Shown here: one piece after another, positions 12,134 through 24,168 of the stretch
Layout of the letters: each line of letters starts with the position of its first letter
Numbering within the stretch: the stretch's first letter is position 1
Source: Theristus sp. LFF4_11
Lineage: Eukaryota > Nematoda > Chromadorea > Monhysterida > Xyalidae
Direction: 5' to 3'
Length of the DNA stretch: 64,000 bases
Assembly (NCBI GenBank): GCA_030248135.1
Contig: JASANC010002375.1
Location: 1 to 64,000, forward strand
Notes under the pieces: generated by a model
Told to the model about the DNA's origin: nothing
Databases searched by the model: none
The model's input: the letters and a program-made list of their open reading frames with translations, nothing else
Position numbers and translations under genes: made by a program

Positions 12134-12603
12134 GCGGTTGTTGTTTTGGGTATAACGATGAACAGTGGTGGAAAAGGTCATAGTTGATCTGTGGAAGAAA
12201 AAAATCATGATTTCATGGATTGTTGTTGAAATTGCATGTTTGTGTAAACTTTTTATCTGTTTGCGCTGTTTATGTTGTTTTCATTGACTCGTCATGGTCG
12301 GGATTCAAAAAATTATCAACACTTCATTGATTGACTGAATGAAAATTCGATTTCTTTGGTACGAAAAAAGCAGCGAATCATCGATGTTCATTGAGTTACG
12401 ATATGTTTGAATGCTACTTTCAGCACTGATCTATACTAATTCTGATTTATGCTGATAGACTTTTTTTTCTGGAAAAGCAAATGGTGCGACGTCATGCCAT
12501 TCTGATCAGGCGCAAGCTCAATCAGCTACCGTTTACTCTGGTCACACACTTCAATGAAGCATTGAACAACGAACGAAATGTTCATTATTATTATTATCTT
12601 TTC

Positions 12604-12800
12604 TTTAAGACCTGCGACTCAATGCGGTTGTGGACGTGAAAGGAAACTAGTTTCAATCTGCATGTGGTAATTCAGAATACCCTAAGTGACCCGACCTTAT
12701 TTGGGGGACTCGGATCCGTTTGCCAATTTTGAATTCCCGCGTCGTGCATGAGGCTGCTTACCCATCTATGCGCGCAGTGAGACGCGGGACCAAAATAAAA
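12604..12800. repeat. Dispersed repeat, copy 1
   Basis: About 190 bases align with 53408-53600 by eye, including GAAAGGAAACTAGTTTCAAT, GGGGACTCGGATC and GGGACCAAAATAA. Both copies lie just upstream of family exons. The class is unknown. Confidence 0.6.
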
Positions 12801-12975
12801 GATATTATATGTTTTTGAGTTGTGCGGTAATTCAAAATTGGTGCAGTGAAGAGTCCACAAGATACGAGATGGCCACTTTTGTTCTTTTCAAATTGCCGCA
12901 TCACACATGAAACTGAATTTCTTTCCGCGTCTGCGAGCGCTTTGAGTCGCAGAACCAACATAATTCACCAATTGT

Positions 12976-13140
12976 GTCCGTACCATACCCGTACGCCGGT
13001 GTGATGGAGTGTGGTGTTGAAGTTGATCGACTGAAATCGATTTGCGGTAAGCAGCACCGTGTTGCGTTGAGCATCACCACGCCGCACGTGTCCGCACCAC
13101 GCTCCAGCACACCGTCGCACGGGTATGGTGTGCACCGAAA
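12976..13140. mobile_element. Palindromic element upstream of E
   Basis: The left arm ACCATACCCGTACG and following GGTGTGATGGAG reappear inverted at the right end with a few changes, giving TIRs of about 45 bases. It is probably a MITE; the family was not recognised. Confidence 0.55.
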
Positions 13141-13241
13141 CCGATGCGCAACCACAAAGCTCTCCAAAATGTTCAGCTTTCTGACAACCACACGCACCAG
13201 ACCGAAGCGGAGAGCAACTCTCACATTTCAAAAGCGCAACG

Positions 13242-14900
13242 ATGCCGAAACTGTCGAAAGCGAAACCGCGGGCGCATTACGGTGCCGCGATACTGCCGGA
13301 CGGCATCTACGGCAAGCTGATCGTTCGCGTCGGCTCGCAAGAGTACTCGTACTCGACGACCAGCAAACGCACGAGCCAGAGCACGATGTTCTTCTTCTGC
13401 AATCGATGCCGCTACTTGAAGTCGAAGTTCAAACTGCGGCATCGCGTGCCGGCGGCGCACGTACGCAACGGAGTGCACCTGATCAATCCGATGAGCGTGC
13501 CGCACTTCTGTCGTGGCGAGACCGCGCTGCAGCTGGTTGGTCGCAGTTCGGCTTTCTCCAGGATGGTTTTGGTTGGTGAAAGTTGTTTCGCAGAATACAG
13601 CGCTCGTGACAGTGGGAAGAACGAGATCGGAATTTTTAGCCATTTAGTTAAAAACATTTAGCCACGATGATGGGCTGTTTGATTTCAACTCAACTCGACA
13701 CAATTGGTCTCATAAAGATTGATGAAACTAGTTCCATTCGACCTCTGCAAACACGAGTCGCAGAACACAAATGACTCCGATGTTTCTGACTCCATATTCA
13801 GGCTCCCGAACGCGTCATCCAAGCAACGTCACGACGCCATTTCCAACAAGAAGAAGAGCCCGAAGAACACGACGATGTCACTGTAAACGACATGTTCGAA
13901 GAGCAACAGTTAGCGCGTGAATTCGAGCCAAGCTTAAACGACAGTTCCACTTTGAACTCGAATCTGATCGCAAGTTCGTTTTTCGACCCGCATTTGAACG
14001 AATGCTCAACGTTGACACCACCGGGACAGTCGGTGGATTCACCCGTGGACGCAAACAGCGATATAGCGACCGTGAAAAACGAGTTTTTTTACGAAAACGA
14101 GATGGAACCGTCGAGCTCGAGCAGAGTTGAGAGCGGTAAATTTGAAAATTTAACGGTCTTTTTAGTTGATAAGAGATCAACCGCCTTGCACACTTTGTTA
14201 TAATTTTTCTCGTCTCGGGAACAATAAAAAGCTAACACGACCGAAATAGGCAAAAGTAGGTACAGCTTCAACTGAGCGTTCGGTGAAAAGCTGGGTAATC
14301 GAAAATTCCTCCGGTTTTACTCCAACTTCAAAGACTTCATCATTGGCACAGTTCACTGCAGATCAACACGTCCATCAACACCGTCGCACGTTCGCGCGCA
14401 ACAAAACGGCCGCCACGCACACGGCAACCATCGATACGGACGGTGGTCGATCGGTGTCGTGCACCAGCAGCACCACCAGGAGACCGCATCGGACGGACTC
14501 CGTGCAGTGCATTCCGAGGAGTCCGTCGGTGCAACGACCAACGAACACCACCACCACCAAAGAAACCACCGCAAAATCACCCGAAACGACCGTCGATCAA
14601 CTGGAGAAGGCGATCCTGAAGGAGAAACTAGCGGTGCTGCGCGAGGAGCGCACACAGAAACGACTGTACTCCTTTGAGCAGTGTCGTCTCATCCAAGAGC
14701 AGCAGCGGTTGGCGCGCGCGGAGTGGCAGGAGCGACGAAGGGTGCTGCGACGGAAGGCTCGTGCCGCGCAGTTGAAGGCGGTTTACTACGAGAAACAGCT
14801 GGCGAGCATGGGCGTGAGTGTGGCGAAATCGCCCGAGCACTCGTTGATCGGCAGGGAAGCGATCGATGGTGGCGCGACCGTTATGAATGGGGTGGTTTGA
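13242..14900 (+). CDS. Array member E: module, acidic linker, coiled coil
   Basis: Three exons (13242-13535, 13802-14135, 14362-14900) join in phases 0 and 1 to give 388 residues. Exon 1 holds the whole module: FFCNRC with Cys 53 and 56, then NGVHLINPMSVPHFC with His 88 and Cys 90. The donor follows an LQL codon set, the same place as in members I, K and L. Exon 2 is a Glu/Asp/Ser linker ending RVESG. Exon 3 is Thr/Arg-rich and then forms the long coiled coil (TTVDQLEKAILKEKL to LKAVYYEKQLASMGV). The acceptor at 14362 was chosen because it is the one that keeps frame. The intron-free module puts E with A and G. Confidence 0.8.
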
Positions 14901-15578
14901 TTGTGAGCAGTGAGATTGTGTTGAATGTGTTGTTGTTTTGTTGTGTGTTTTATGATTCTTTTTTACTGTTTTTCAATGGTTTTGCCGCGGTTTTGAAGCC
15001 GTTTCGCGTCACGCCAAGTACTCTTGCTGCCGGGAATGTGAAGTACGGTTTTTTGACCGCGTTGGGTGCAATTCATTTCGATTGTGTTGTGTCATTTGTC
15101 TGGAATGGACTAAGATTGGTTGAATGTACATTGAGCTTATTGGCAATCACAACGTTTGACATTTCAAAAATCTGGTGCAATTGGGGTCTGTGTTTTTATA
15201 GCTGCCATCAACTGTGCATAAAAGGTTTCTGTAAAATCGTTTCTGATGGGAATATTTTGAATCGTGTCGAGTGTCTTTTTAATAGCACTGAACGGCAGCC
15301 ACTTGCCGTTTTAACTGAACTGTACCTGGGCTTGTGTGACTGCAGGTGTCAACAGATAAACGTTTTCGCACGATTAGCTGTTTTTGAAACAGCCCGTGCC
15401 CGTGCGAAGGTGTGGTGCACACCGGTTGCTGTGACACGCACCACAAATTGCCGCAAATTGGCATTATGCACATTTGCGGCATTATGCAGCGCCTTTTAAC
15501 AACTACACCACAACGCCAACCACAACCAAAATTTTCAGTTTTTTTACGAATCATCAGCATCAGTATTTCGAATTGAAA
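14901..15578. other. Spacer between E and F
   Basis: An open frame runs on past the E stop in another frame, but its composition is intergenic. No repeat or gene was recognised; the last 150 bases are the promoter and 5' UTR side of F. Confidence 0.4.
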
Positions 15579-18500
15579 ATGAGCACACGCAGTCGCACAT
15601 TCGTGCGGTCGGGAATTTCGGGTGGCTTATTTGTTCCGCAGAGAGCCGAGTTTGACCCGAGCTCGACGGGAGCGAGGAATCAACACGAGCGACAGGTTGG
15701 TTGTTGGATTTGAGGAAGTTTTGTTTTTATGTTAGTGCATTTCTTCACTAAAATCCATGAGTTTCGTGGACTGCTCTGATTACAAGTTGGGTGTTCGATT
15801 TCGTCCAATGTTGCATAGTTTGACAATTACACATAGCTGCCTGGTGTTTGTGCGCACCACTTAAGTTCAACTCCAATGATAGGCAATCGGCTGATGATCA
15901 GTTGGTGATCACGTGATGCATGCTTTCTGTGTGGGCGTTGACTTGGGGAGGGAGTCTGTTCTGCACAGAAAACATGCATCACGTGATCACCAACCAATCA
16001 GCAGATTGCCTATAATTTAGATTTTAACTGTATATTGAGATCACGTCATTTCATGCTGCATAAAACTCTCAATCTGATCAAACCAGCACAAAATCTGAAC
16101 AAAATCGAAAACCCGTTTCAGAGGCGTCTACTGGTTCGCGATCCGAAAAACGCCTCAAAGGTGTATGTCTATGGTGTGCGTGGCTACAAAAAGACGGGTG
16201 ACTCGTACTACTGTTGCACCAGATGTCGCTACTTGAAAGAACGATTCAAATTGAAAGGTCTTCTACCGATTGCGAACATTCGAAACGGATATCACGTCTC
16301 CGATCCATTGGCAAGGCCGCATTTGTGCGACAACACGTTTCACTCGTTGCGGGTAGATTTTTTTGTTTTTTTAATCTGCTCAGCATTTTTGACATTAATC
16401 AACTACAGTCGAACTCAAAATTATTGGCATAATGCGATTGGCTGATTTGAGTTTCGGGCCACTGGATTTGTACAGTCAGCTATAATAGCTATTAGCAGCC
16501 AGTTGGCATGCCACATTGCAATGCAAATCAAATTCAGTGCTGGTGTCACGATTTTATTTCCCACGTTTCTGTTTCCCTACACGGGGATTTAGATTTATCC
16601 GTGTTGCTAAATCCCTACACGGGATTGAACCATGATGTTAATTCCCTGTAGCCGTTGTTAACAACCTGTAAGCAGTATTTCCAAATCCACCTGAATGTTG
16701 ACTGTGGCTGTCATAGCCTACAATGCGAATCCGTGTGAGTGCAAATGGTAACGTATCACAAATATCACTTTCACAATAATGTGAAATGAAGGCAACAAAC
16801 AACGTGGACGCAAAGAGAAAAACACGTATCATGTAAATTACGCAAGGTTCGGTTACTGGCCAGTGGTTAAGTGAAACACCCACTGACCAGTGGTTACCTA
16901 GGTGCATAATTACGTCACAGTTATTGATACATGGCTAAATAAAATGTCCCAGTTAGGGACCGTTTTTTATTTGCGGGCTTGTTTTATTTCATGTTGTGCG
17001 GTTGGTATTTACCTACATATTGTTTCCTTTGCTTTGCTGGATTCGTTTTCACTTTTCCAATATTTTCGAAGTTTTTTTTTGTTTTTAGTTATAAAAGTGA
17101 ACTTCAATTTCTTTCGCTGGTCACCAGAACCATGGATCCGCAGCTTTACCAGGAGGTTGTCACATATTTGACAAGTCCAGAAAATGATCGTGTTTATCCG
17201 GATTGGCTGCTGAAGGAGTACGCCGAAGGCGGCCAAACAAAGCGATACCTGATGAGGGACTTCAGGGTGCGATATCAGCATTACACGTACGAAGAAGGAC
17301 TTCTCTACAGGACGAAGCGTGTCCGCCACAAGTTGGACAGTGGCGAACAGACGCCTGGCAAATTTCGCGTTGTCATGACCACCGAAGTCGATCGGGTGAT
17401 GCGCGACTGTCACTCCAACCCGCGTGGCCGCCACTGTGGCATCACAAAAACGTTCGTGTTTTGACATTGCTTAAAAAGACCTTTCACTTTTGCGTGTGCT
17501 CTGCATAACCATATAACTGACTCACTGAATGTTTATGGGTAACTATTAATGATGTTCAGTCTCCTCATCGATTCACACGCACAAAGCCGTGCACACTGCA
17601 ATTTTTGTTGAGTAGGCAGGCAAACGCCGCCGAACGGTTTTACTGGAAGGACATGTATGGCGACATACAAAAATACGTCGAGTCTTGCGACGTCTGTCAG
17701 CGATCAACAAAGTTGCGAAAAGCACGGGCTGAGCTCTATCAGGTTGGCGTTCCTGGCCGTGAATTTGCTCAATGTGGCACTGATCTAGTTGGTTTTATGG
17801 GTTTACTCGCTTCTCACATTTCTGCGAGTGAATAAAATGCACACGGCGATTTGCACCCCACACAGATTCGCACAGTAATCATTGACAGCCTGCATTCAGC
17901 TAGATTTGGAAATACTGCTTACAGGTCGTTTACAACGGCTACAGGGAATCAACATCATGGTTTACTCCCCTGTAGGGATTTAAAAATATGATTAAATAAA
18001 ATCCCCATACAGAGAAATGAGAAACGTGGGGAAATAAAATCGTGACCCGGGTTTCGACACGATGGGTCTTGTTGCAACTTTTGGTCAAGGAGACTGTTTA
18101 GAAGCAAAAAATGAGACCGGAAAACCGATGCAGCGATTCTTTTGGTGCTAACCGCAGTAAAAAATGATGTCTGAAGGTTTCAAGAAAGCAAGAGAGAAAA
18201 AACACGCAAAACTCTTTAGAAGCCGAGAAGTGCCACAAATCGAGCAGCAGACGCAGTTGCAACGTTCCCGATACAAGTCGGTGACGACGCCAATAATTCG
18301 GTGACCGAATCGATCAATGATTTCTTTGAAGACAGTAATAATACTGACGATAATTTCGACCGTCAATCTGTTGTTGAGCGTTTTCCGGATGACTCCACCA
18401 CTGCGACGGCGATACCAACGATCAGCAGCGGGTGTCTTGTAAAGACGGAAGTGTCAGATGTGCTGGACAGAGCGGCCGGTTCGCACTTTGGTCGGTTGGG

Positions 18501-19562
18501 CTCCGTTATTGAAAACTGCGTTAATCAGTTGAGATGGAGTGGATGAAATATTGAAATGGAACGATTTAGAGATGAACATACCCAAGCAGTCCTGGTTTCG
18601 TGTGTGTGATCATTTCTGGGAAGGTCACCAATCGAGTTTTTCTGTCATTAAGTGTCAATGCACCCCTTGACGACACCGCACCCACACGAGTGTTTTTAAA
18701 CACGCCAACCCCAAGCCACAAGGCGAGGGAAATGGAACAGCGCAAAATTTGAAATAAACGGACTGTGTAACTGATTTCAGGCGATGTTTCGAATAACGAA
18801 ATCGAGGCGGCCAGAAACTGGCAGCAGCTGAATGAACCGCTGCGACGTTACCAAAGCGAAAGCGCACCGATTTCGGTGTCGCAACCGCAATCAATCGACC
18901 CACTGAGTTTCGCCGGCACTTCTTCTGCGAATACCAATCCAGACACACAAGGAAACCCTCAAAAAGACTCGCAACATTCCGCAGCCACCAACAATAATCG
19001 ACAAACTCGTTCAAAACACGCGATTCTGCATGATATTAGCACGGAACCGTCGCGAAAACGAAAACAGCAATTCCAACCAATGGATACGCCGGAAACAGAG
19101 GATGGTTGTTTCGATTTGGGATCCACGCGTCCGCGACAGAACGAAGTCCGGAACGAGCCAATTGAACTGTTAAGAGAGACCCCTGTGGAAACGGTCGAAC
19201 GACGACAACAACGAAGCGATCAAACCAACAGCACGGACACCAGCGATATGTCTTCAAATTCGAAATCAAGACAACTCCAAGACGAGATCCTACTGGAGCA
19301 ACTTGAACTGTACAGAGAGAAACGTGCGCAGGCGGCGGAAAGACGGAAATTCGAGGCAGAACGACAGAAACTAGAAATGGCGACATTGAAGGAAGAGTCT
19401 GACAGAAAACGCGCAGAATCGGAGGAGTCGAAGCGGCTGATTCGCGATCAACGCGATTTGGTGGCGCTGAAAGCACGAGCGGCTAAGCTGAAGATCGCCT
19501 ATTATGAGCAACGACTGCGTGAGACTGCGCCAAATGTGGAACTGAATGGGGAAGTACGGTGA
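15579..19562 (+). CDS. Array member F: module, acidic linker, long coiled coil; intron hosts a transposon
   Basis: Four exons (15579-15695, 16122-16352, 18220-18478, 18781-19562) join in phases 0, 0, 1 and encode 462 residues. Exon 1 is a short Arg/Ser leader. Exon 2 holds the module: YYCCTRC, then NGYHVSDPLARPHLC with the spacing C-x2-C-x31-H-x-C; Leu replaces Phe in HFC. Exon 3 is an acidic linker (NDFFEDSNNTDDNF) ending RAAG. Exon 4 has a basic patch (SRKRK) and the longest coiled coil of the set, from LQDEILLEQLELYREK to KIAYYEQRL. AATAAA lies at 19805. Intron 1 carries a MITE and intron 2 a 1.5 kb Ginger-like transposon, yet the reading frame is intact. Confidence 0.8.
15864..16031. mobile_element. 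MITE, family 1
   Basis: Full palindromic copy in intron 1 of member F. The arms contain GTTGGTGATCACGTGATGCA and its complement; the ends are diverged forms of AGTCGAACTC. Confidence 0.7.
16545..18046. mobile_element. Ginger-like DNA transposon with long TIRs, degenerate
   Basis: Inverted ends start GTCACGATTTTATTTCC and stay alignable for about 200 bases (through TAAGCAGTATTTCCAAATC) at 16545-16747 and about 17841-18046. Between them lies a two-exon gene for a Gypsy-type integrase N-terminus. DNA transposons with a Gypsy-like integrase and TIRs are known as Ginger elements, so that is the likely class. The catalytic core is missing beyond its first Asp, so the copy cannot be autonomous. Target duplication is not clear. 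Confidence 0.65.
17132..17835 (+). CDS. Integrase zinc-binding (H2C2) domain fragment
   Basis: Exon 1 (17132-17455) starts at ATG and ends in phase 0; exon 2 (17620-17835) starts in phase 0. Together they read DCHSNPRGRHCGITKT, then RFYWKDMYGDI and ESCDVCQRS, which is the H-x6-H...C-x2-C zinc domain of Gypsy-type integrases. GTDLVGFMG follows and matches the start of the core with the first catalytic Asp; the frame then ends after a short tail, so the second Asp and Glu are absent. It is probably a relic rather than an active enzyme; domestication is possible but unsupported. Confidence 0.7.
18623..18675 (-). repeat. SINE type 2, tail fragment
   Basis: About 50 bases (TCGAGTTTTTCTGTCATTAA to GCACCCC) match the 28963 region of the - strand type 2 SINE, in intron 3 of member F. 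Confidence 0.45.
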
Positions 19563-19866
19563 AAAGTGATTGCTCGGATAAATGCGACAGTAAAATTTAA
19601 TGATCGAATGAACTTTTTTGGAGTTAAAACTTTTTTGAATCTCGATGGTTTGGTCTTGCTGTTAGCAAGTTTGTTTGATTCGATATCGATAGTCATTTGG
19701 GCAACTTTTTTGATCCTCACAAATCTTTCGACTGTTTGCCTGGTTACTTTGTTTACTTTGTTTGTGGTCAATTATCCATACGTGAACAAAATATGAACGG
19801 GACCAATAAATTGTCAAACTGTTCCGTTTCCGTTTGTTATTCAAAAAAACTATGCGGTGTCTTTTA

Positions 19867-21212
19867 AGGCGCATTCATACAGTTTGAATTAATAGCTGCC
19901 CCGCGAGCAACGAGACTATGCTTACGCGAACGCGCAAAACGCCGCAGAGCTACGCAGCACCTGTTGCGTACGCTAATGATGCAAACGGGTTCGCAAAGCC
20001 CCAGTAGCTGTGGGGGCAGCTGCGTGATTTATTCAATGCGATTTGTGCAATTAGTGCCCGCATAGGCGCCGCATAGCTGCACGACGTTTTGTGCATTCAA
20101 AAAGTGTTTTTATCTGCCGCATTGCTGTGCTTCAATTTAGCTCCGTCGCCAATGTGTTCCAATCGACCTCTTTCTGTTTGGCAAATTTGAAACTGCGACT
20201 TTTCACGCCCCAAAGAATCTGTCGTTCTCGCACTTTCTCAACAAAAAGTTCGGTGAATTTCTGTGTATCTTCGTCGTCATCCGATTCTGGCATCATGGTT
20301 GACCGAATACAAGAAAATATTCAGATGTTCACGGACTCGGCTGATCGATCAGAGCACGAAACGCAAAACTCAACTCAAGTCAACTCAACGCCTGGAAAAG
20401 GTTTTTGTAAAAAAAATTATTGAAAAAACAGTTGAAAACCAGTGACCAAATTTAAAAAAAGCCAAAAAAATATGTTATGCTCTGAGTATGCTATTCTTGG
20501 TCCGTTTTGTGGATAGTTGCACCTTTAAAACTTTTTTGAAAATGCTTTGAAAAGTACATTGTAGTCTGTTGGTCGAAAAATCCCAAAGACAGCATTTGTA
20601 CTTTTTGAATTTTCACAACATTTTGAATTCAATGAAGTTTTTGAGCATCGTAACAGCTTGGATGGACGTCCGGACTCCGGAACAGTTTTTCTGATTTCCT
20701 GAAGCTAAAAATCGAAACTCTGAACACTGAAAAAGCTGTTGGCATCTGATCGCTGTTGCGTGCCACTGTCGTGCAATGCAGAGCACTTGTCACACATGCC
20801 ACTGCGGCATAGTGATGTTTCACGTCAACACTGGGTGTTTTGATCAACAATACCTGCTCATTTGCTTCACCAGCTGTGCGCTTTTTTACTTCCAGATCTA
20901 TAAAGTTTATTAGTTTGACGGCGCGTAAATAATTTCTCTAGAACGCGCACGCACTGTGCAGCTGTGCTGCAGCTGGAAGCACGTTCCGAATGCATAAAAA
21001 GCCGCATAGCTACGGAGCAGTTGTTGGGTGCGCTGATGAACTTTGCGAACGCGTGTTGTTGCGTAGCTGCCCCATAGCTGCACGCGCGTTGCGAATGCGT
21101 AAAAAGCGCATAGCTATCATTCTCCTGTTGGGGGCGCTAATGAAACAACGCGAACGCGTTTTGCAGTGTTTAATAGCCGCGCGTGCTTAAAAAACATTGT
21201 ATGAATGCCGCT
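19867..21212 (-). mobile_element. PIF/Harbinger-like element with TTA duplication
   Basis: The ends AGGCGCATTCATACA and, inverted, AGCGGCATTCATACA match at 13 of 15 positions and are flanked by TTA on both sides (19864-19866, 21213-21215), the target duplication of PIF/Harbinger. Subterminal GCATAGCTGC-type repeats occur at both ends. It carries a MADF-domain fragment on the - strand but no visible transposase, so it is non-autonomous. Confidence 0.7.
20132..20296 (-). CDS. MADF-domain fragment inside the Harbinger-like element
   Basis: Starting at the ATG complementary to 20294-20296, the - strand reads an acidic start (ESDDDEDTQ), then FTELFVEKVRERQILWGVK and KEVDWNTLATEL before TGA. The pattern L-x-x-x-V-x-x-R-x-x-L-W, followed about 17 residues later by W-x-x-L-A, is the first half of a MADF (Myb/SANT-like) domain. 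PIF/Harbinger elements usually encode such a protein next to the transposase. The second half of the domain was not found, so it is a fragment or lacks an exon. Confidence 0.6.
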   Translation of the reverse strand: MMPESDDDEDTQKFTELFVEKVRERQILWGVKSRSFKFAKQKEVDWNTLATELN

Positions 21213-21353
21213 TTACCCTCAGCAATGATTGATTGATCCATATCGTTTTTTCGGCTTAACTACGGTCCGCTCATTGGCTACATTTGAATTACAGCGCGTT
21301 CATTGGTCTACTGTAACAAGCAAGACACAGAAGGGTGAGTTAATTTCATTGTA

Positions 21354-21583
21354 CAGTGGCGGTCAAAAGTGTTGGAACGTTGCGCGCGTGTGTGCTGTGT
21401 ATTGCGCGCGTGTTGCATCAGCCGTACAAACGCTATAAGAATTTAAAGGAAATGTTGGGTTCACGGGACACTTTGAACCAACGTTACCCATAGATTCTTA
21501 TAACAGCGTTTGTACGACCGATGCAACACGCGCGCAACACAGCACACACGCGCGCAGCGTTCCAACACTTTTGGCCGCCACTG
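21354..21583. mobile_element. Tc1/mariner-like MITE
   Basis: Ends CAGTGGCGGTCAAAAGTGTT and its near-perfect complement lie between TA dinucleotides, as for Tc1/mariner. The arms extend through GCGCGCGTGTTGCAT to an unpaired centre. No coding capacity. Confidence 0.8.
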
Positions 21584-21899
21584 TATATACGGGGCTTGCT
21601 GTTTTCGATGTTTCGTTTGAATGTTTCACACGAGTTTTTTTTTTGCTAAGGCCAAACGAGACTTGAAGTTAAATGTAGTCGGTAAGTTCCTACAATGTAA
21701 GCCTAATCTGAATCCTAATGATGTCGTAAGGTTGCTAATCCTAATCCTAAGAGAAGCCTTTTAACAAAGCAAAAGTGCCGACGTTGTCAGCGTTCATTGG
21801 ACGCACACAAATTGTATTAACCTTTACCTGGAAACTTCATGCGAAACTGAAGAGCATTTCAGTTTCCTGTTCCGACCCGTAACAGAAACAACAACAACA

Positions 21900-23653
21900 A
21901 TGATGGCCAGCAGCCATCCGAATCCATGCGAGCGACGACGTCGCCGTCAGCAGCAGCACTTCGGCAAGGCCGACTTTGGCGGGCCCGGCTGGAAGAAGCT
22001 CTATGTGACTGTCGGGGATCACGAGTACCACTATTCGCAGACGTCCGGCAAACGCGAGAATGGTAGCGTCTTCTACGTTTGTAATCGGTGCAAGCTGGCA
22101 CGCATGAAACTGAAACTGAATCGGCCGCTGCCGATGGCGCACGTTCGCAACGGCTACCACGTGATCGATCCGCTCAAGTGGCCGCATTTCTGTCGACCTT
22201 TTTCGGCCGGTCGGCGCGCGACGACCGGGCAACGTCAAGAGGTGGAGATTTTCATATTGTTTGAACTAGAACTGGCTCCGCGCCGCCCCACTGGATTCCG
22301 AAGCCTCGAAGCTTTCAAACTCTTTGAGTGAACATTGCACAAACCAAACACACAGACCAGGCGGCAGGCGTTAGGGTGGCTGCCCGCTCCCCAACGAAAA
22401 CTTCGAATCTACCTGTGCCAGTGAGGGCTTGTTTTCGGTTCAGCTCAGCTGCCACTAACAGCAGAAGTTGTTGTGTGTTGCAGAAGCAGCAAGCAGTGCA
22501 AGTGCTCCAAAATCGTGCACGATTCAAAACTTTGCCTTTGAATGTTTTTTATTAGTCCAGGAGGACAACAACGACCTGGTTCTGCCGCCTTCTGGCGCGA
22601 TTAATGTCGACCAGTCGGGTGACCACTTCGCTGACACGGTGCAGGAACAGATCAGCAACGTGAATGATTTCTTCGAGGCTTCGGCGTTTGACAGCGAACC
22701 GCCCGGTGGCATTGGCGTCGATTCTGGCAACCACGGTGACACGCAATACGATCTCAATCGTGCGTCGTCGCCTTCTAATTCGCCTGCAATGTTTTCGACG
22801 AGCAATGAGGAACCAGAAGCGCTCGTGATTTCTGAGGACGGAGAGCAACCGGCGCACTCTGGGATTAATGGTAATTATGTCATGAAGAGTGTTTTTTGTT
22901 GAAGAATTCTTATTTTTCGGACAGCATTTACAAGTGTGACTTTTAGATTGACTGAAGATGTCAGTGTCCTCAAGATTCATTTTCTTGCGCCACCGTGGCA
23001 CATATGTGTCACATAAATCACCGTGTTTTTGATAGAACAAACATTGTTGAAAATCGACAATTCTTATCCAATTAAAAGTGAATTTCTGTTCGTTTTCAGC
23101 TCGAATCACCACAGTCCAAAGTTGCATCAGCTACCAGCCACCCCAGCGTTCGCCAACGGAACGACAACAGTCCAATCAGCCGAACAGACAGCGTGGGAGC
23201 GTTGAAACAGACCGTGAGACGTCAAACCACACTCGGTTGTTCGAAACAACAGAAACAAGAGACGCCAAAATCGACGACCGTCGAAACAGACAATCTTCTG
23301 AGCTGCAAACAACGGAGCAACTACAGCGGGCTGTCCTGGAGGCACAGCTTCAGTTATGTCGACAGCAGTACAAAGAGTCCGTCGAAACGCAACGGTTGAA
23401 CGCTGAACAAAAGCGATTAGAAATGGATGAGCTGCGAAAAGAATCGGAAAGAAAAAATCGTATTTCCGTCGAAAATCACCGTTTTTTGGAAGAACAGCGG
23501 AAAATGGTGGCGCGGCAGTCGCATGCTGCAAAGCTGAAAATTCTGTTCTATGAGAAACAGCTGGAGAGTTTGGGCATGGGCGTGCCGAGGGAGCGTGGGA
23601 ACGGGATTCTCCTGGTGGGCGGAGCCGGCGACGACGACGATAGCTGCTCCTGA
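21900..23653 (+). CDS. Array member G: module, acidic linker, coiled coil
   Basis: Three exons (21900-22241, 22561-22870, 23100-23653) join in phases 0 and 1 and encode 401 residues. Exon 1 starts with two adjacent Met codons, an Arg-rich leader, HFGKADF, and a one-exon module: Cys 61 and 64 in VCNRC, His 96 and Cys 98 in KWPHFC. Exon 2 is a Asp/Glu/Ser/Pro linker (VNDFFEASAFDSEPPGG) ending GING. Exon 3 is Arg/Gln/Thr-rich and then a coiled coil from TTEQLQRAVLEAQLQL to LKILFYEKQLESLGMGV with an acidic end (GDDDDS). This is the most compact complete member and a good reference for the family. Confidence 0.85.
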
Positions 23654-24168
23654 ATCCACCTTCCATGTTCGTTCCAAGAAGGGTCATTTACGAGACCATG
23701 GTCTTTTTGTGGAGAGTTCAAATCAGGAATCAGAACCAATTCAAAATGATGTTCTTGATTAGTTGTGTTTCATTTGGTGCAAAAATCCATTTCATGTTTC
23801 ATTCTCAAAAAATATAGCTTTATCTTCTCTACAACATGCTGTTTTTTAGGTGTTTTCTGGATAAAAAAAGGAAATGCTACAAATCTGGTTTGATTGGTCT
23901 TTGTTGTTTGAACAAAGATGGTAGTGCTGAACCGTCTTACATTTGCTCATTCATATTGTGTCGTGTTTTATTTGTTTCTGGCGCAGAACAAAAAACTATC
24001 GCACAAAACTGCGGACAGCTTCAAAATGGCCCGCTGATTCGTGTGTGCCATTGCAAGATGTTGCAGCAAATCAGTTTTGTCTTCTCCAAGCGTGGTAGGG
24101 TGGGTAATAATAATTTGAAGTGCTCCCCATTTAGGCCAAAAACTGCCGCAAGCTTCCATCAAAACACA
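23654..24168. other. Spacer between G and H
   Basis: A + strand open frame runs through part of it, continuous with exon 1 of H, and could be 5' UTR read-through. No repeat was recognised. Confidence 0.4.

Larger units (their letters stand above)
12134..13241. other. Spacer between D and E
   Basis: It holds the 3' flank of D, a dispersed repeat (about 12604-12800) and a palindromic element (about 12976-13140), both listed separately. No gene was recognised. Confidence 0.5.
19563..21899. other. Spacer between F and G, mostly transposons
   Basis: It holds a 1.35 kb Harbinger-like element (19867-21212), a 230-base Tc1/mariner-like MITE (21354-21583), and CCTAATC-type short repeats at about 21690-21790 that are also found near 33455-33560. 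The rest is the 5' flank of G. Confidence 0.6.

Noticed and set aside
14681..15499. A 272-codon + strand frame across the end of E
   Set aside because: It overlaps the E coiled-coil exon in another frame, and its second half has intergenic composition.
16545..18046. An LTR retrotransposon fragment
   Set aside because: The integrase piece is bounded by inverted, not direct, repeats, and no reverse transcriptase or gag is present.
21690..21765. Internal telomere-like repeat
   Set aside because: CCTAATC units are few and irregular and do not form a tandem TTAGGC or TTAGG array.
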